Shown here: positions 15,197 through 22,802 of the stretch, in pieces
How the letters are laid out: each line of letters starts with the position of its first letter
How positions within the stretch are numbered: position 1 is the first letter of the stretch
Origin: JBFLYH01 sp964630235
Lineage (GTDB): Bacteria > Oederibacteriota > JAAXVQ01 > JAUVAV01
Direction: 5' to 3'
Assembly (NCBI GenBank): GCA_964630235.1
Contig: CAZVUO010000005.1
Coordinates: forward strand, 225,747 to 289,746
DNA: 64,000 nt
The notes under the pieces: model-generated
What the model saw: only the letters and a program-made list of their open reading frames with translations
The model's database searches: none
What the model was told of the DNA's origin: nothing
Translations under genes and position numbers: made by a program

Positions 15197-18117
15197 GCGC
15201 AGCCGCTTTCCCGGGCCGGGCCGTTTGCCGCAGCCGTCCCTGGCTGGCGGCCGGTTTTCTGGCCGCGGCGATTCTGTCGCTGACCCCGGCGGTTCACGCC
15301 TTCGGCAAGAACAAGACCCAAACCCGGAATTTCGACTGGCATATTCTGGAAACCGCCCACTTCGAGGTCCATTACTATCCCGAAGCGGAAGCTCTGGCGC
15401 GGGAAGTCTGCCAGTACGCCGAAGAAGCCTACCAGCATAACACACGCCTGCTGCGCGAACGCGCGGCCGAAAAAACCCCGCTCTTCATCTACCGCAACCA
15501 GATAGATTTCCAGCAAACGAACATTCTCCCCTCGGTCATCGGCGTGGGCACCGGCGGCTTCACCGAAGCTTTTAAAAACCGGGTCGCGCTTCCGGCGCCG
15601 GATTCTCCCCGTTCTTTGCGCGAAGTTATTTTTCATGAATTCATGCACGTGCTCCAATTCAATGTGCTCTACGGCGAAGGCATGCGCTCCTTCCGGGTCT
15701 ACAAAGGGTATCTGATTCCGGTGTGGGTGCTCGAGGGGCTGGCTGAATACGCGGCCCAGGACTGGGATTCCGAGGCGGAGATGGTCATGCGGGACGCCGT
15801 GCTCCACGACCGCCTGCTGCCTCTGACGCTCCTGGAAGGGTTCGGCCACTTAGAAGACGTCTATCTCGCTTACAAGCAGGCGCAACTCGCCACGGAATAT
15901 ATCGCGGAACGCTACGGCGAAGAGCAACTCGCGACCATCTTTAAAAAATTCCGGAGCCAGATATCGCTCTCGCAAATTCTGCGGGAAACGTTCGGGATCG
16001 GCCTGCAGGAACTGAACGAGGAATTTTTCTACTGGGTTCGGCAGAAGTATTGGGTGCGCACGGCCGGATTGGAATGGCCCGACGCGTACGGCAATCCCAT
16101 GGAAACACCTCCGGCCGGCCGCCTGCACGTGGTGACCGGCGGCGCCTGGTCGCCGGACGGTCGCTACCTGGCTTTTGTTTCCAATCAGGACCAAGCCTGG
16201 CGCGTTTATCTCAAGACCCGCAACCAAGGCTTTCCCGCCCGTCCCCTGACCACCCGCCTGTTCGAAAATTTCGTGCTGCGCGGCCGGCCCCTGACCTGGT
16301 CGCCGGACAGCAAACAACTCGCCTTCGTCGCCCAGACGGAAGGGAAAACCCAGCTCTTTGTTCTTGACGTATCCAGCCGGCGCCTTACGACGCACGACCT
16401 GCCGGCGGATCATTTTTTCTCCCCGGCCTGGTCCCCGAACGGCGATCACATTGCCCTCATCGGCGTGCGCAACGGCGTGAGCGACGTATACCTCTGGAGC
16501 CCAACCACCCGCGCTTTCGCGCCCCTGACGCAGGACCGCGCGGCCAATAACGCCCCGGCCTGGTCGCCGGATGGTTCCCACCTGGTGTTTACGGCCGAGC
16601 AGGGGGATCATGCGCAGATGATGCGTCTGGCCTACGGACAGCCTGGCGCGCAGCCGGAAGCCCTGACAGACGCTCCCTACGACCACCTGACGCCGATCTT
16701 CTCGGCCGACGGCCGTTTCCTGTATTTTTCCGCCGACCGCACCGGAGAATTCAACCTTTACCGCCTGGCGCTGGACACCGGGGCCTGGACGCAGTTGACC
16801 TCGGTCCCGACCGGCGCCTTTCTGCCCGCGCCCGCGCCGGAAGGGCAGAAACTGGCCTTCACCCTGTTTGCCAAAGGCTCTCACGACCTCTGGCTCATGC
16901 CGGCCGCCCCGCCGGCCGCGCGCCAGGTGAATCCCGACGAAGTCAAGACGCCGGCGGTTGTCGCCCTGCCGCCCGCCGCGCCTCTCCCGGAGACCGAACC
17001 GGACGGCGATCCCGAGTCCGACGAGCCCGCGCCCTTTCACGAAGAGCTTCCCGCGGAGACAGGCGCCGCTCTGATTCAGGACGAGCGTCCTTATGAATTC
17101 CGCTTCAGTCCTGACCTGCTGTTTTTGCTCGCGGGCTATGACAGTTCCCAGGGCGTGATTGGCGGCGGGTATCTCACGGCCAGCGATTACCTGGGTGACC
17201 ATACGCTCAGCCTGATCAGTGAATTCGTGCCCGGTTATCAGGCCGCCACGCGGCTGACCTACGCGAACCTGGCCTATCCCGTGGACATCTACCTCTCGGC
17301 CAGCTACAACAAAAATTATTACCGCCTGCTGGATCTCGAAACCAACACCCTGACCGACCAGTACAACGACGAGGAGATTGGCGGCGTGCTGGAACTGCAC
17401 CGGCCTTTTTCGCTCTACGACCGGGTGGAACTGGGCTTTTCCGTGAGCAAGTTGCGGCGCGAACAGGACGAGGCGGTGCGCGACCGGAGTGTGACCAGCC
17501 TGCGTCTGTCCCTCGTGCATGACAGCACCGCCTGGTACGACTTCGACCCGGCCAACGGCTCCCGCAGCAGTTTTTCCGTGGTCTGGGCGGACCGGATTCT
17601 GGGCGGCATGGAGAATTACTGCCTGGTGCAGGCCAATACCCAAACCTTCAAGAGCCTGGATTTTCTCAGCCCGTATCTGGTCGGCGGTTTTCGGGCGCTG
17701 CTCGCGGCCAGCGTGGGGCCCGAGCATCCGGTCTATCTTTTCGGCGGCATCGGGTTCCTGCCCGAGAGCACCACCATCCGCGGCTACCGCTACGGAGACC
17801 TGCTGGGCAGCCAGATCGGCGCCCTGAACTTTGAACTCCGGTTTCCCCTGGCCCGCAACATCAATTACTCCCTCTGGCCCCTTGACTTTCTGCTGCTGAA
17901 AAACATCCAGCTGGTCCTGTTCGACGATCTCGGCGTGGTCACCCATGACGCCACCCGGATCACGGGTTCGGACCTGAGGAACTCCCTGGGCGTGGGGCTG
18001 CGCCTGCACACGTTCCTGCTGGGTAAACAGCTGCTGACAATCCGCTTTGACTACGCCCAGCGCACGGACCGGGCCGCAGAACCGGTGTATGTGTGGGGCA
18101 TCGGCCAGTCGTTTTAA
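15193..18117 (+). CDS. metallopeptidase (MA-type) - PD40/TolB-like propeller - Omp85-type beta-barrel fusion
   Basis: The protein has 974 residues from ATG 15193 (ATGA overlap with sppA; the longer start at 15064 is inside sppA). Order: signal peptide (about 10-36, ending VHA-FG); a gluzincin-like domain (about 45-300) with HEFMH (H148, H152) and 'LEGLAEY' about 33 residues later supplying the third ligand; and 6 or so WD40-like PD40 repeats (about 310-575) with repeated 'G.PTWSPDG..LAF', as in TolB. A short acidic linker (about 600-640) leads to a C-terminal Omp85/surface-antigen-type barrel (about 645-974) ending in a Phe, as many outer-membrane proteins do. It probably sits in the outer membrane with the peptidase and propeller in the periplasm. 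Confidence 0.85.
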   Translation: MSAAAFPGRAVCRSRPWLAAGFLAAAILSLTPAVHAFGKNKTQTRNFDWHILETAHFEVHYYPEAEALAREVCQYAEEAYQHNTRLLRERAAEKTPLFIYRNQIDFQQTNILPSVIGVGTGGFTEAFKNRVALPAPDSPRSLREVIFHEFMHVLQFNVLYGEGMRSFRVYKGYLIPVWVLEGLAEYAAQDWDSEAEMVMRDAVLHDRLLPLTLLEGFGHLEDVYLAYKQAQLATEYIAERYGEEQLATIFKKFRSQISLSQILRETFGIGLQELNEEFFYWVRQKYWVRTAGLEWPDAYGNPMETPPAGRLHVVTGGAWSPDGRYLAFVSNQDQAWRVYLKTRNQGFPARPLTTRLFENFVLRGRPLTWSPDSKQLAFVAQTEGKTQLFVLDVSSRRLTTHDLPADHFFSPAWSPNGDHIALIGVRNGVSDVYLWSPTTRAFAPLTQDRAANNAPAWSPDGSHLVFTAEQGDHAQMMRLAYGQPGAQPEALTDAPYDHLTPIFSADGRFLYFSADRTGEFNLYRLALDTGAWTQLTSVPTGAFLPAPAPEGQKLAFTLFAKGSHDLWLMPAAPPAARQVNPDEVKTPAVVALPPAAPLPETEPDGDPESDEPAPFHEELPAETGAALIQDERPYEFRFSPDLLFLLAGYDSSQGVIGGGYLTASDYLGDHTLSLISEFVPGYQAATRLTYANLAYPVDIYLSASYNKNYYRLLDLETNTLTDQYNDEEIGGVLELHRPFSLYDRVELGFSVSKLRREQDEAVRDRSVTSLRLSLVHDSTAWYDFDPANGSRSSFSVVWADRILGGMENYCLVQANTQTFKSLDFLSPYLVGGFRALLAASVGPEHPVYLFGGIGFLPESTTIRGYRYGDLLGSQIGALNFELRFPLARNINYSLWPLDFLLLKNIQLVLFDDLGVVTHDATRITGSDLRNSLGVGLRLHTFLLGKQLLTIRFDYAQRTDRAAEPVYVWGIGQSF

Positions 18118-18437
18118 ACGCGTCCCGAGGCCGCGGGGATTTCTTATCCCGATCCCGGAACCTGGCGTCTCCGCGGCATACTCCCACGCCGCTCCTCCGT
18201 CCTGCTCTTGCTCCCGGAGTTTGTTGATTCAGCCATCCGCACCCCGTGCCGGAAGCGTTCCCGGCTGGCGCAGTGGCGGCGTCTGGATCAGCCGCCCTGC
18301 CGGTTTTATTGATCAAACCCGGAGGCCCCTGCCAGCTATCCTCTGGATTTTTATGAAGCCCGTAAAAATAAAAGATTGCATCACCTCAAGCCAGGTGTTA
18401 TAAATCTATAATTTTATGTTTTACCGAGGAGGCTTTG
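18118..18437. other. 320-bp intergenic region
   Basis: No gene with convincing coding features is seen. The first 230 bp are GC-rich with no hairpin followed by a T-run, so no terminator for the preceding gene can be named. The last 70 bp are AT-rich and hold the pckG promoter (18376-18404) and the GAGGAGG ribosome-binding site (18426-18432). Confidence 0.6.
18376..18404 (+). promoter_or_regulatory. sigma70-like promoter for pckG
   Basis: TTGCAT (18376-18381), 17 bp, TATAAA (18399-18404). A perfect TATAAT at 18407-18412 overlaps downstream but has no -35 at a proper distance. Confidence 0.65.
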
Positions 18438-20234
18438 ATGAAAATCCAGCATAAACAACTGGCTGCCTGGGTAAAGCGCATGGCCGCCATGTGCCAGCCT
18501 GATAAGATCGTATGGCTCACCGGCAGCGAGGAAGAAAAACGCAGTCTGGAAAACCAGGCCGCGGCCACGGGCGAGGTCGTGCGCCTCGATCCCAAGACGC
18601 TGCCCGGCTGCCTGTACCACCGCACCGCGCCGAACGACGTCGCGCGCACTGAACACCTTACCTTTATTTGCACGCCGACCAAGGCTCAGGCCGGCCCGAA
18701 CAACAACTGGATGGCGCCTGAAAAAGCCTATGCCAAGGCCCGGGCGATCTTCCGCGGGGCCATGGCCGGGCGGACCATGTACGTCATACCGTTTTCCATG
18801 GGACCGGTCGGTTCGGAATTCAGCAAGATCGGCGTGGAACTGACGGACAGCATCTATGTGGTCCTGAATATGCGGATCATGACCACGATCGGGTTGCCCG
18901 TGCTCAAGCATTTGGGCGCGAACGGCGCGTTCACCAAATGCCTGCATAGCAAAGCGGACCTGGACGAGAACCGCCGCCTGATCCTGCATTTCCCCCAGGA
19001 CAACACCATCTGGAGCGTTGGGTCGGGTTACGGCGGGAACGTGCTGCTCGGGAAAAAGTGCCTGTCCCTGCGCATTGCCAGCTACCTTGGCCGTCAGGAA
19101 GGCTGGCTGGCCGAACATATGCTGATCATGGGCGTGGAGAAGCCCAACGGCCACATCATGTACGTCGCGGCCGCGTTCCCGAGCGCCTGCGGAAAAACCA
19201 ACCTGGCCATGCTGGTGCCGCCCGAAGCCATGAAGCAAAAAGGCTATAAGATCTGGACCGTGGGTGATGACATCGCCTGGATGCGCATTGACACGGACGG
19301 TTCTCTCTGGGCCATCAATCCGGAGACCGGATTCTTCGGCGTGGCGCCGGGCACCAACTCCAAGACCAATCCCAACGCGGTCAAGACCATCCAGAAGAAC
19401 ACCATTTTCACGAACGTGGTTCTGAAAAAGGACCTTACCGTCTGGTGGGAAGGCGCGGACGGGGAAGTGCCCGCGGAAGGGACCGACTGGCGCGGCCGTC
19501 CCTGGAAGCCGGGCCTGCTGGGCGAGGATGGAAAGCCCGTGCTGGGTGCGCACCCCAACAGCCGTTTTACGGCGCCCATCAGCCAGTGTCCATCGGCCTC
19601 GTTCCGCCTCCAGCAGCACCACGGCGTGCCCATCTCGGCCGTCATTTTCGGGGGACGGCGCGCGCACGTGGCGCCGCTGGTGTACGAATCCTTTAACTGG
19701 CAGCATGGGGTTTTTGTCGGTGCCACCATGGCTTCCGAACGGACCGCGGCCCAGTACGGCAAACAGGGGGAAGTGCGTCGTGATTCCATGGCCATGCTGC
19801 CGTTCTGCGGGTATCACATGGGCGATTACTTCCAGCACTGGCTGAAAATGGGCAAGCGCATGACCCAGACTCCCAAAATATTCCATGTGAATTGGTTCCG
19901 GCTGGATGCGGAGGGGAAGTTCCTGTGGCCCGGCTACGGCGAAAATTTGCGGGTCCTGGAATGGATCCTCGACCGCTGCGAGAACACGGCCGAGGCCGCG
20001 AAAACGCCGATCGGCTACACCCCTACCCTGCGCAGCCTGGACCGCACGGGTCTGGATTTAAGCGACGAAGCCCTGCAGCAGCTGCTGGACGTGGACCCCG
20101 AAGCCTGGAGGCGGGAATTGAATGATGTGGAGGAGTATTTCAAGATCTTCGGGAAAAAAATGCCGAAGGAAATCCACGCCGAACTATCGGCCACCCGTAA
20201 ACGTTTCGAGGCAAACGGTCCCTCGGTAAAATAA
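18438..20234 (+). CDS. pckG: phosphoenolpyruvate carboxykinase (GTP)
   Basis: This enzyme interconverts oxaloacetate + GTP and PEP + CO2 + GDP, the entry of gluconeogenesis or a CO2-fixing anaplerotic step in anaerobes. It has 598 residues, normal for the GTP-dependent class. Motifs: P-loop with active-site Cys 'FPSACGKTN' (about 246-254), metal-binding 'GDDIAWMRID' (about 275-284), 'PNSRFT' and the nucleotide-binding 'HVNWFR' (about 483-488). GAGGAGG lies 5 bp before ATG 18438; the TTG at 18435 is not needed. It has its own promoter and precedes nfnAB by 43 bp; the pair may be read through. It supplies PEP, the product that the PPDK-like unit of the downstream giant protein would also handle. 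Confidence 0.97.
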   Translation: MKIQHKQLAAWVKRMAAMCQPDKIVWLTGSEEEKRSLENQAAATGEVVRLDPKTLPGCLYHRTAPNDVARTEHLTFICTPTKAQAGPNNNWMAPEKAYAKARAIFRGAMAGRTMYVIPFSMGPVGSEFSKIGVELTDSIYVVLNMRIMTTIGLPVLKHLGANGAFTKCLHSKADLDENRRLILHFPQDNTIWSVGSGYGGNVLLGKKCLSLRIASYLGRQEGWLAEHMLIMGVEKPNGHIMYVAAAFPSACGKTNLAMLVPPEAMKQKGYKIWTVGDDIAWMRIDTDGSLWAINPETGFFGVAPGTNSKTNPNAVKTIQKNTIFTNVVLKKDLTVWWEGADGEVPAEGTDWRGRPWKPGLLGEDGKPVLGAHPNSRFTAPISQCPSASFRLQQHHGVPISAVIFGGRRAHVAPLVYESFNWQHGVFVGATMASERTAAQYGKQGEVRRDSMAMLPFCGYHMGDYFQHWLKMGKRMTQTPKIFHVNWFRLDAEGKFLWPGYGENLRVLEWILDRCENTAEAAKTPIGYTPTLRSLDRTGLDLSDEALQQLLDVDPEAWRRELNDVEEYFKIFGKKMPKEIHAELSATRKRFEANGPSVK

Positions 20235-20277
20235 CCGGGCTTGACCCTCTTAAAGCAATTTGTATTAAAGGAAATCC

Positions 20278-21114
20278 ATGTTCACTATAACCAATAAAAA
20301 AATGCTTTCGTCTGATGTATGGAGATATTCCGTGCTGGCGCCGGAGATCGCGCGCAAGCGGCGGGCCGGACATTTTGTCATTCTCCGGCCAATTCCCGGC
20401 AGCGAGCGCATCCCCCTGACCATCGTTACGTCGGACCTCGCCCAGGGTACGATCGATATCATTTTCCAGGTCGTGGGCGCCACGACCTGGGATCTGGCCA
20501 GGTTAAAGGCCGGTGAGGCGGTCACGGACCTGATCGGCCCGCTGGGACACGCTACTCAGGTAGAGAAGTACGGCACGGCCGCCATGGTGGGCGGCGGCGT
20601 GGGCATCGCGCCCCTCCTGCCCATCGCGCAGGCGTTCCGCCAGGCCGGCAATCGCCTGATCACGATCCTGGGGGCGCGCACGAAAGACCTGCTCCTGCTC
20701 GAAGACGAGCTTTCCGGCATCAGCGACCGGATGATCCTGACCACGGACGACGGGTCCGCCGGTGAAAAAGGACTGGTCACGGATGCGCTGGCGCCGCTGC
20801 TGAAAGCGGGCCAGGTGAATTTCGTCATGGCCGTGGGCCCGGTGCCCATGATGAAAGCCGTGGCCGAACTCACCCGGCCATTCGGGGTGAAGACCATGGT
20901 TAGCCTGAACCCGCTGATGCTTGACGGCACGGGCATGTGCGGCGTGTGCCGCTGCCAGGTGGAGGGCAAGACCCGCTTCGCCTGCGTGGACGGCCCGGAG
21001 TTCGACGGGCACCAGGTGGATTTCGACAATCTCCGGCGCCGCCTGAACATGTACCGGGACGAGGAACGCGTCCGGCGCGAAGCCAAAACCGCGGGAGGAC
21101 AGCATGCCGCTTGA
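20278..21114 (+). CDS. nfnA: NADH-dependent ferredoxin:NADP+ oxidoreductase, small subunit (NfnA / sulfide dehydrogenase type)
   Basis: NfnAB couples NADPH oxidation to ferredoxin and NAD+ reduction (or the reverse) by flavin-based electron bifurcation in anaerobes. This 278-residue subunit has an FAD-binding ferredoxin-reductase fold. FAD domain: residues about 1-95, with 'ERIPLTIVTSD'. NAD domain: about 98-220, with 'AMVGGGVGIAPLLPIA'. A C-terminal [2Fe-2S] Cys motif (DGTGMCGVCRC...C at about 219-241) is typical of NfnA/SudB. AAGGA precedes the ATG. It overlaps nfnB by 11 bp. Close relatives act in sulfide dehydrogenase or glutamate synthase complexes, so the exact electron partners are inferred. 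Confidence 0.92.
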   Translation: MFTITNKKMLSSDVWRYSVLAPEIARKRRAGHFVILRPIPGSERIPLTIVTSDLAQGTIDIIFQVVGATTWDLARLKAGEAVTDLIGPLGHATQVEKYGTAAMVGGGVGIAPLLPIAQAFRQAGNRLITILGARTKDLLLLEDELSGISDRMILTTDDGSAGEKGLVTDALAPLLKAGQVNFVMAVGPVPMMKAVAELTRPFGVKTMVSLNPLMLDGTGMCGVCRCQVEGKTRFACVDGPEFDGHQVDFDNLRRRLNMYRDEERVRREAKTAGGQHAA

Positions 21115-22513
21115 CCTGAACCGTGCCCGCATGCCGGAGCAGGAGCCCTCGGAGCGGCGCCGTAATTTCCAGGAAGTCAACCTCGGGCTCACCCTGGAGG
21201 CCGCCCGCCAGGAAGCCGCGCGCTGTCTGTACTGCAAGCGGCCGACCTGCATTGACGGCTGCCCGGTCCACATCAACATCCCTTCTTTTCTCGCCGCCCT
21301 CAAGGACGGCGACCCGAGCGCCGCGGCCCAGCGCATCCGCCAGGACAACAGCCTGCCCGCGATCTGCGGCCGCGTCTGCCCCCAGGAAAGCCAGTGCGAG
21401 CTGACCTGCGTGCTGAACAAAAAAGGCGCGCCCATCGCCATCGGCGCGCTGGAGCGGTTCGTGGGCGACCACGCGCTGGCTGAATGCCTGGCCTCGGAGT
21501 GCCTGATTACCGACCGTCCGGAAAAGATCGCGGTGGTGGGCAGCGGCCCTTCGGGCCTGACCTGCGCCGGCGAGCTGCGCAAGCTCGGCTACCAGGTCAC
21601 GGTCTTCGAAGCCCTGCACGCGCTCGGCGGCGTGCTGACCTACGGCATCCCCGAATTCCGCCTGCCCAAGGAGAACGTGGTGCAGCCGGAGATTGATACG
21701 CTTCGCGCCCTGGGCGTCCAGTTCGTCACCAACGCGGTGATCGGCCGCCTGGCCACGATCAACGAACTTCTCGCGGAAAAAGGGTTCGCGGCCGTCTATG
21801 TCGCCACAGGCGCGGGCTACCCGCAATTTATGGGCATTCCGGGCGAGGACCTTAATTATGTTTATTCCGCGAACGAGTTTTTAACCCGCATCAATTTAAT
21901 GGAAGCTTTTCGCGGCGCTTCCGCGGCCACGCCCGTGCATGTGGGCCGCAGGGTCGGGGTCATCGGCGGCGGCAATACCGCCTTGGATTCCGCGCGTTCG
22001 GCTCTTCGGCTGCCCGGCGTCCAGGAGGTTCACCTGATCTACCGGCGCTCGGAGCAGGAAATGCCCGCGCGCATCGAGGAAGTGAAGCACGCCCGCGAGG
22101 AGGGGATTCAGTTCCACATGCTCACCGCGCCCGTGGCGTTCCTGGGCACGGACCAGGGCGCGCTCCGCGCGGCCCGGTGCGTGCAGATGACTCTGGGCGA
22201 GCCCGACGCCTCGGGCCGCAGGCGTCCCATTCCCAAGGCTGGCAGCGAATACGATGTGGAACTGGATTCGGCCGTGATCGCCATCGGCACGCAAGCCAAT
22301 CCGATCATCGCGCAAACCACGCAGGGGCTCGGCCTGACCAATAAGGGTTACATCCAGGCCGATGAACAGGGAAGAACCTCCTTGCCACGCGTTTACGCGG
22401 GCGGTGACATTGTCAGCGGCGCTGCCACGGTCATTCTGGCCATGGGCGCTGGCCGGACTGCCGCACAAACCATTCACGCGGACCTGATGAGCCAAGTCGC
22501 GGTCAAGGCCTAA
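21104..22513 (+). CDS. nfnB: NfnB / GltD-like NADPH-binding subunit with 4Fe-4S clusters
   Basis: This 469-residue subunit has an N-terminal Fer4_20 region (residues about 35-115). Its two cysteine groups (CLYCKRPTCIDGCP and CGRVCPQESQCELTC) bind two 4Fe-4S clusters. Two Rossmann folds of the GltD type follow, for FAD ('VVGSGPSGLTCAGEL' about 143-157) and NADPH ('GVIGGGNTALDSAR' about 284-297), and the C-terminal FAD motif 'VYAGGDIVSGAATVI' is at about 428-442. The immediate nfnA neighbour argues for NfnB over a free glutamate synthase small subunit; no gltB-like large subunit is in the window. Confidence 0.93.
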   Translation: MPLDLNRARMPEQEPSERRRNFQEVNLGLTLEAARQEAARCLYCKRPTCIDGCPVHINIPSFLAALKDGDPSAAAQRIRQDNSLPAICGRVCPQESQCELTCVLNKKGAPIAIGALERFVGDHALAECLASECLITDRPEKIAVVGSGPSGLTCAGELRKLGYQVTVFEALHALGGVLTYGIPEFRLPKENVVQPEIDTLRALGVQFVTNAVIGRLATINELLAEKGFAAVYVATGAGYPQFMGIPGEDLNYVYSANEFLTRINLMEAFRGASAATPVHVGRRVGVIGGGNTALDSARSALRLPGVQEVHLIYRRSEQEMPARIEEVKHAREEGIQFHMLTAPVAFLGTDQGALRAARCVQMTLGEPDASGRRRPIPKAGSEYDVELDSAVIAIGTQANPIIAQTTQGLGLTNKGYIQADEQGRTSLPRVYAGGDIVSGAATVILAMGAGRTAAQTIHADLMSQVAVKA

Positions 22514-22523
22514 TAAAAGCTGT

Positions 22524-22543
22524 AAGAAAATGGTTTTTCTTTT
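22524..22543 (+). terminator. weak AU-rich hairpin after nfnB, possible terminator
   Basis: AAGAAAA (22524-22530), loop TGGT, TTTTCTT (22535-22541), then TT. The stem is nearly all A-U with one G-C pair, so it is a poor intrinsic terminator, and I place little weight on it. Confidence 0.3.
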
Positions 22544-22737
22544 AATTTCCAGTCTTTTTCTTCCTCTGGTTTAATTGCTTTTGCGATTCTCGGATTTTCA
22601 GCAAACCCCTTAATTTTAAATCGTATTTACAATCAAAAAATTTCACCGAATTACCATTAGTTATTGCCAATGCTGTGCCGAAATGAAACAAATATCAAAT
22701 TAAATTAGAAAATATAAGGCTTTTCTTGCACCTCAAG

Positions 22738-22766
22738 TTGTTTTTGTTTTTTTATTATGCTATATT
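22738..22766 (+). promoter_or_regulatory. extended -10 sigma70-like promoter for the 26-kb gene
   Basis: TTGTTT (22738-22743), 17 bp, TATATT (22761-22766) preceded by TGC (22758-22760), an extended -10. The 289-bp region from 22514 is strikingly AT-rich against a GC-rich background. Transcription would start about 22773, giving a leader of about 30 nt. The ribosome-binding site before ATG 22803 is only AGAGAGA-like, so initiation may be modest. Confidence 0.65.
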
Positions 22767-22802
22767 TTCATTACCTTACTTCCACGGGGTACAGAGAGAT
22801 CA

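Noticed and set aside
18120..18160. GGGAT..ATCCC hairpin as a terminator after the Omp85 fusion
   Set aside because: Short stem without a following T-run.
20241..20268. TTGACC-16-TATTAA as a promoter for nfnA
   Set aside because: Its predicted start (about 20275) would lie past the ribosome-binding site, leaving no leader; read-through from pckG is more likely.
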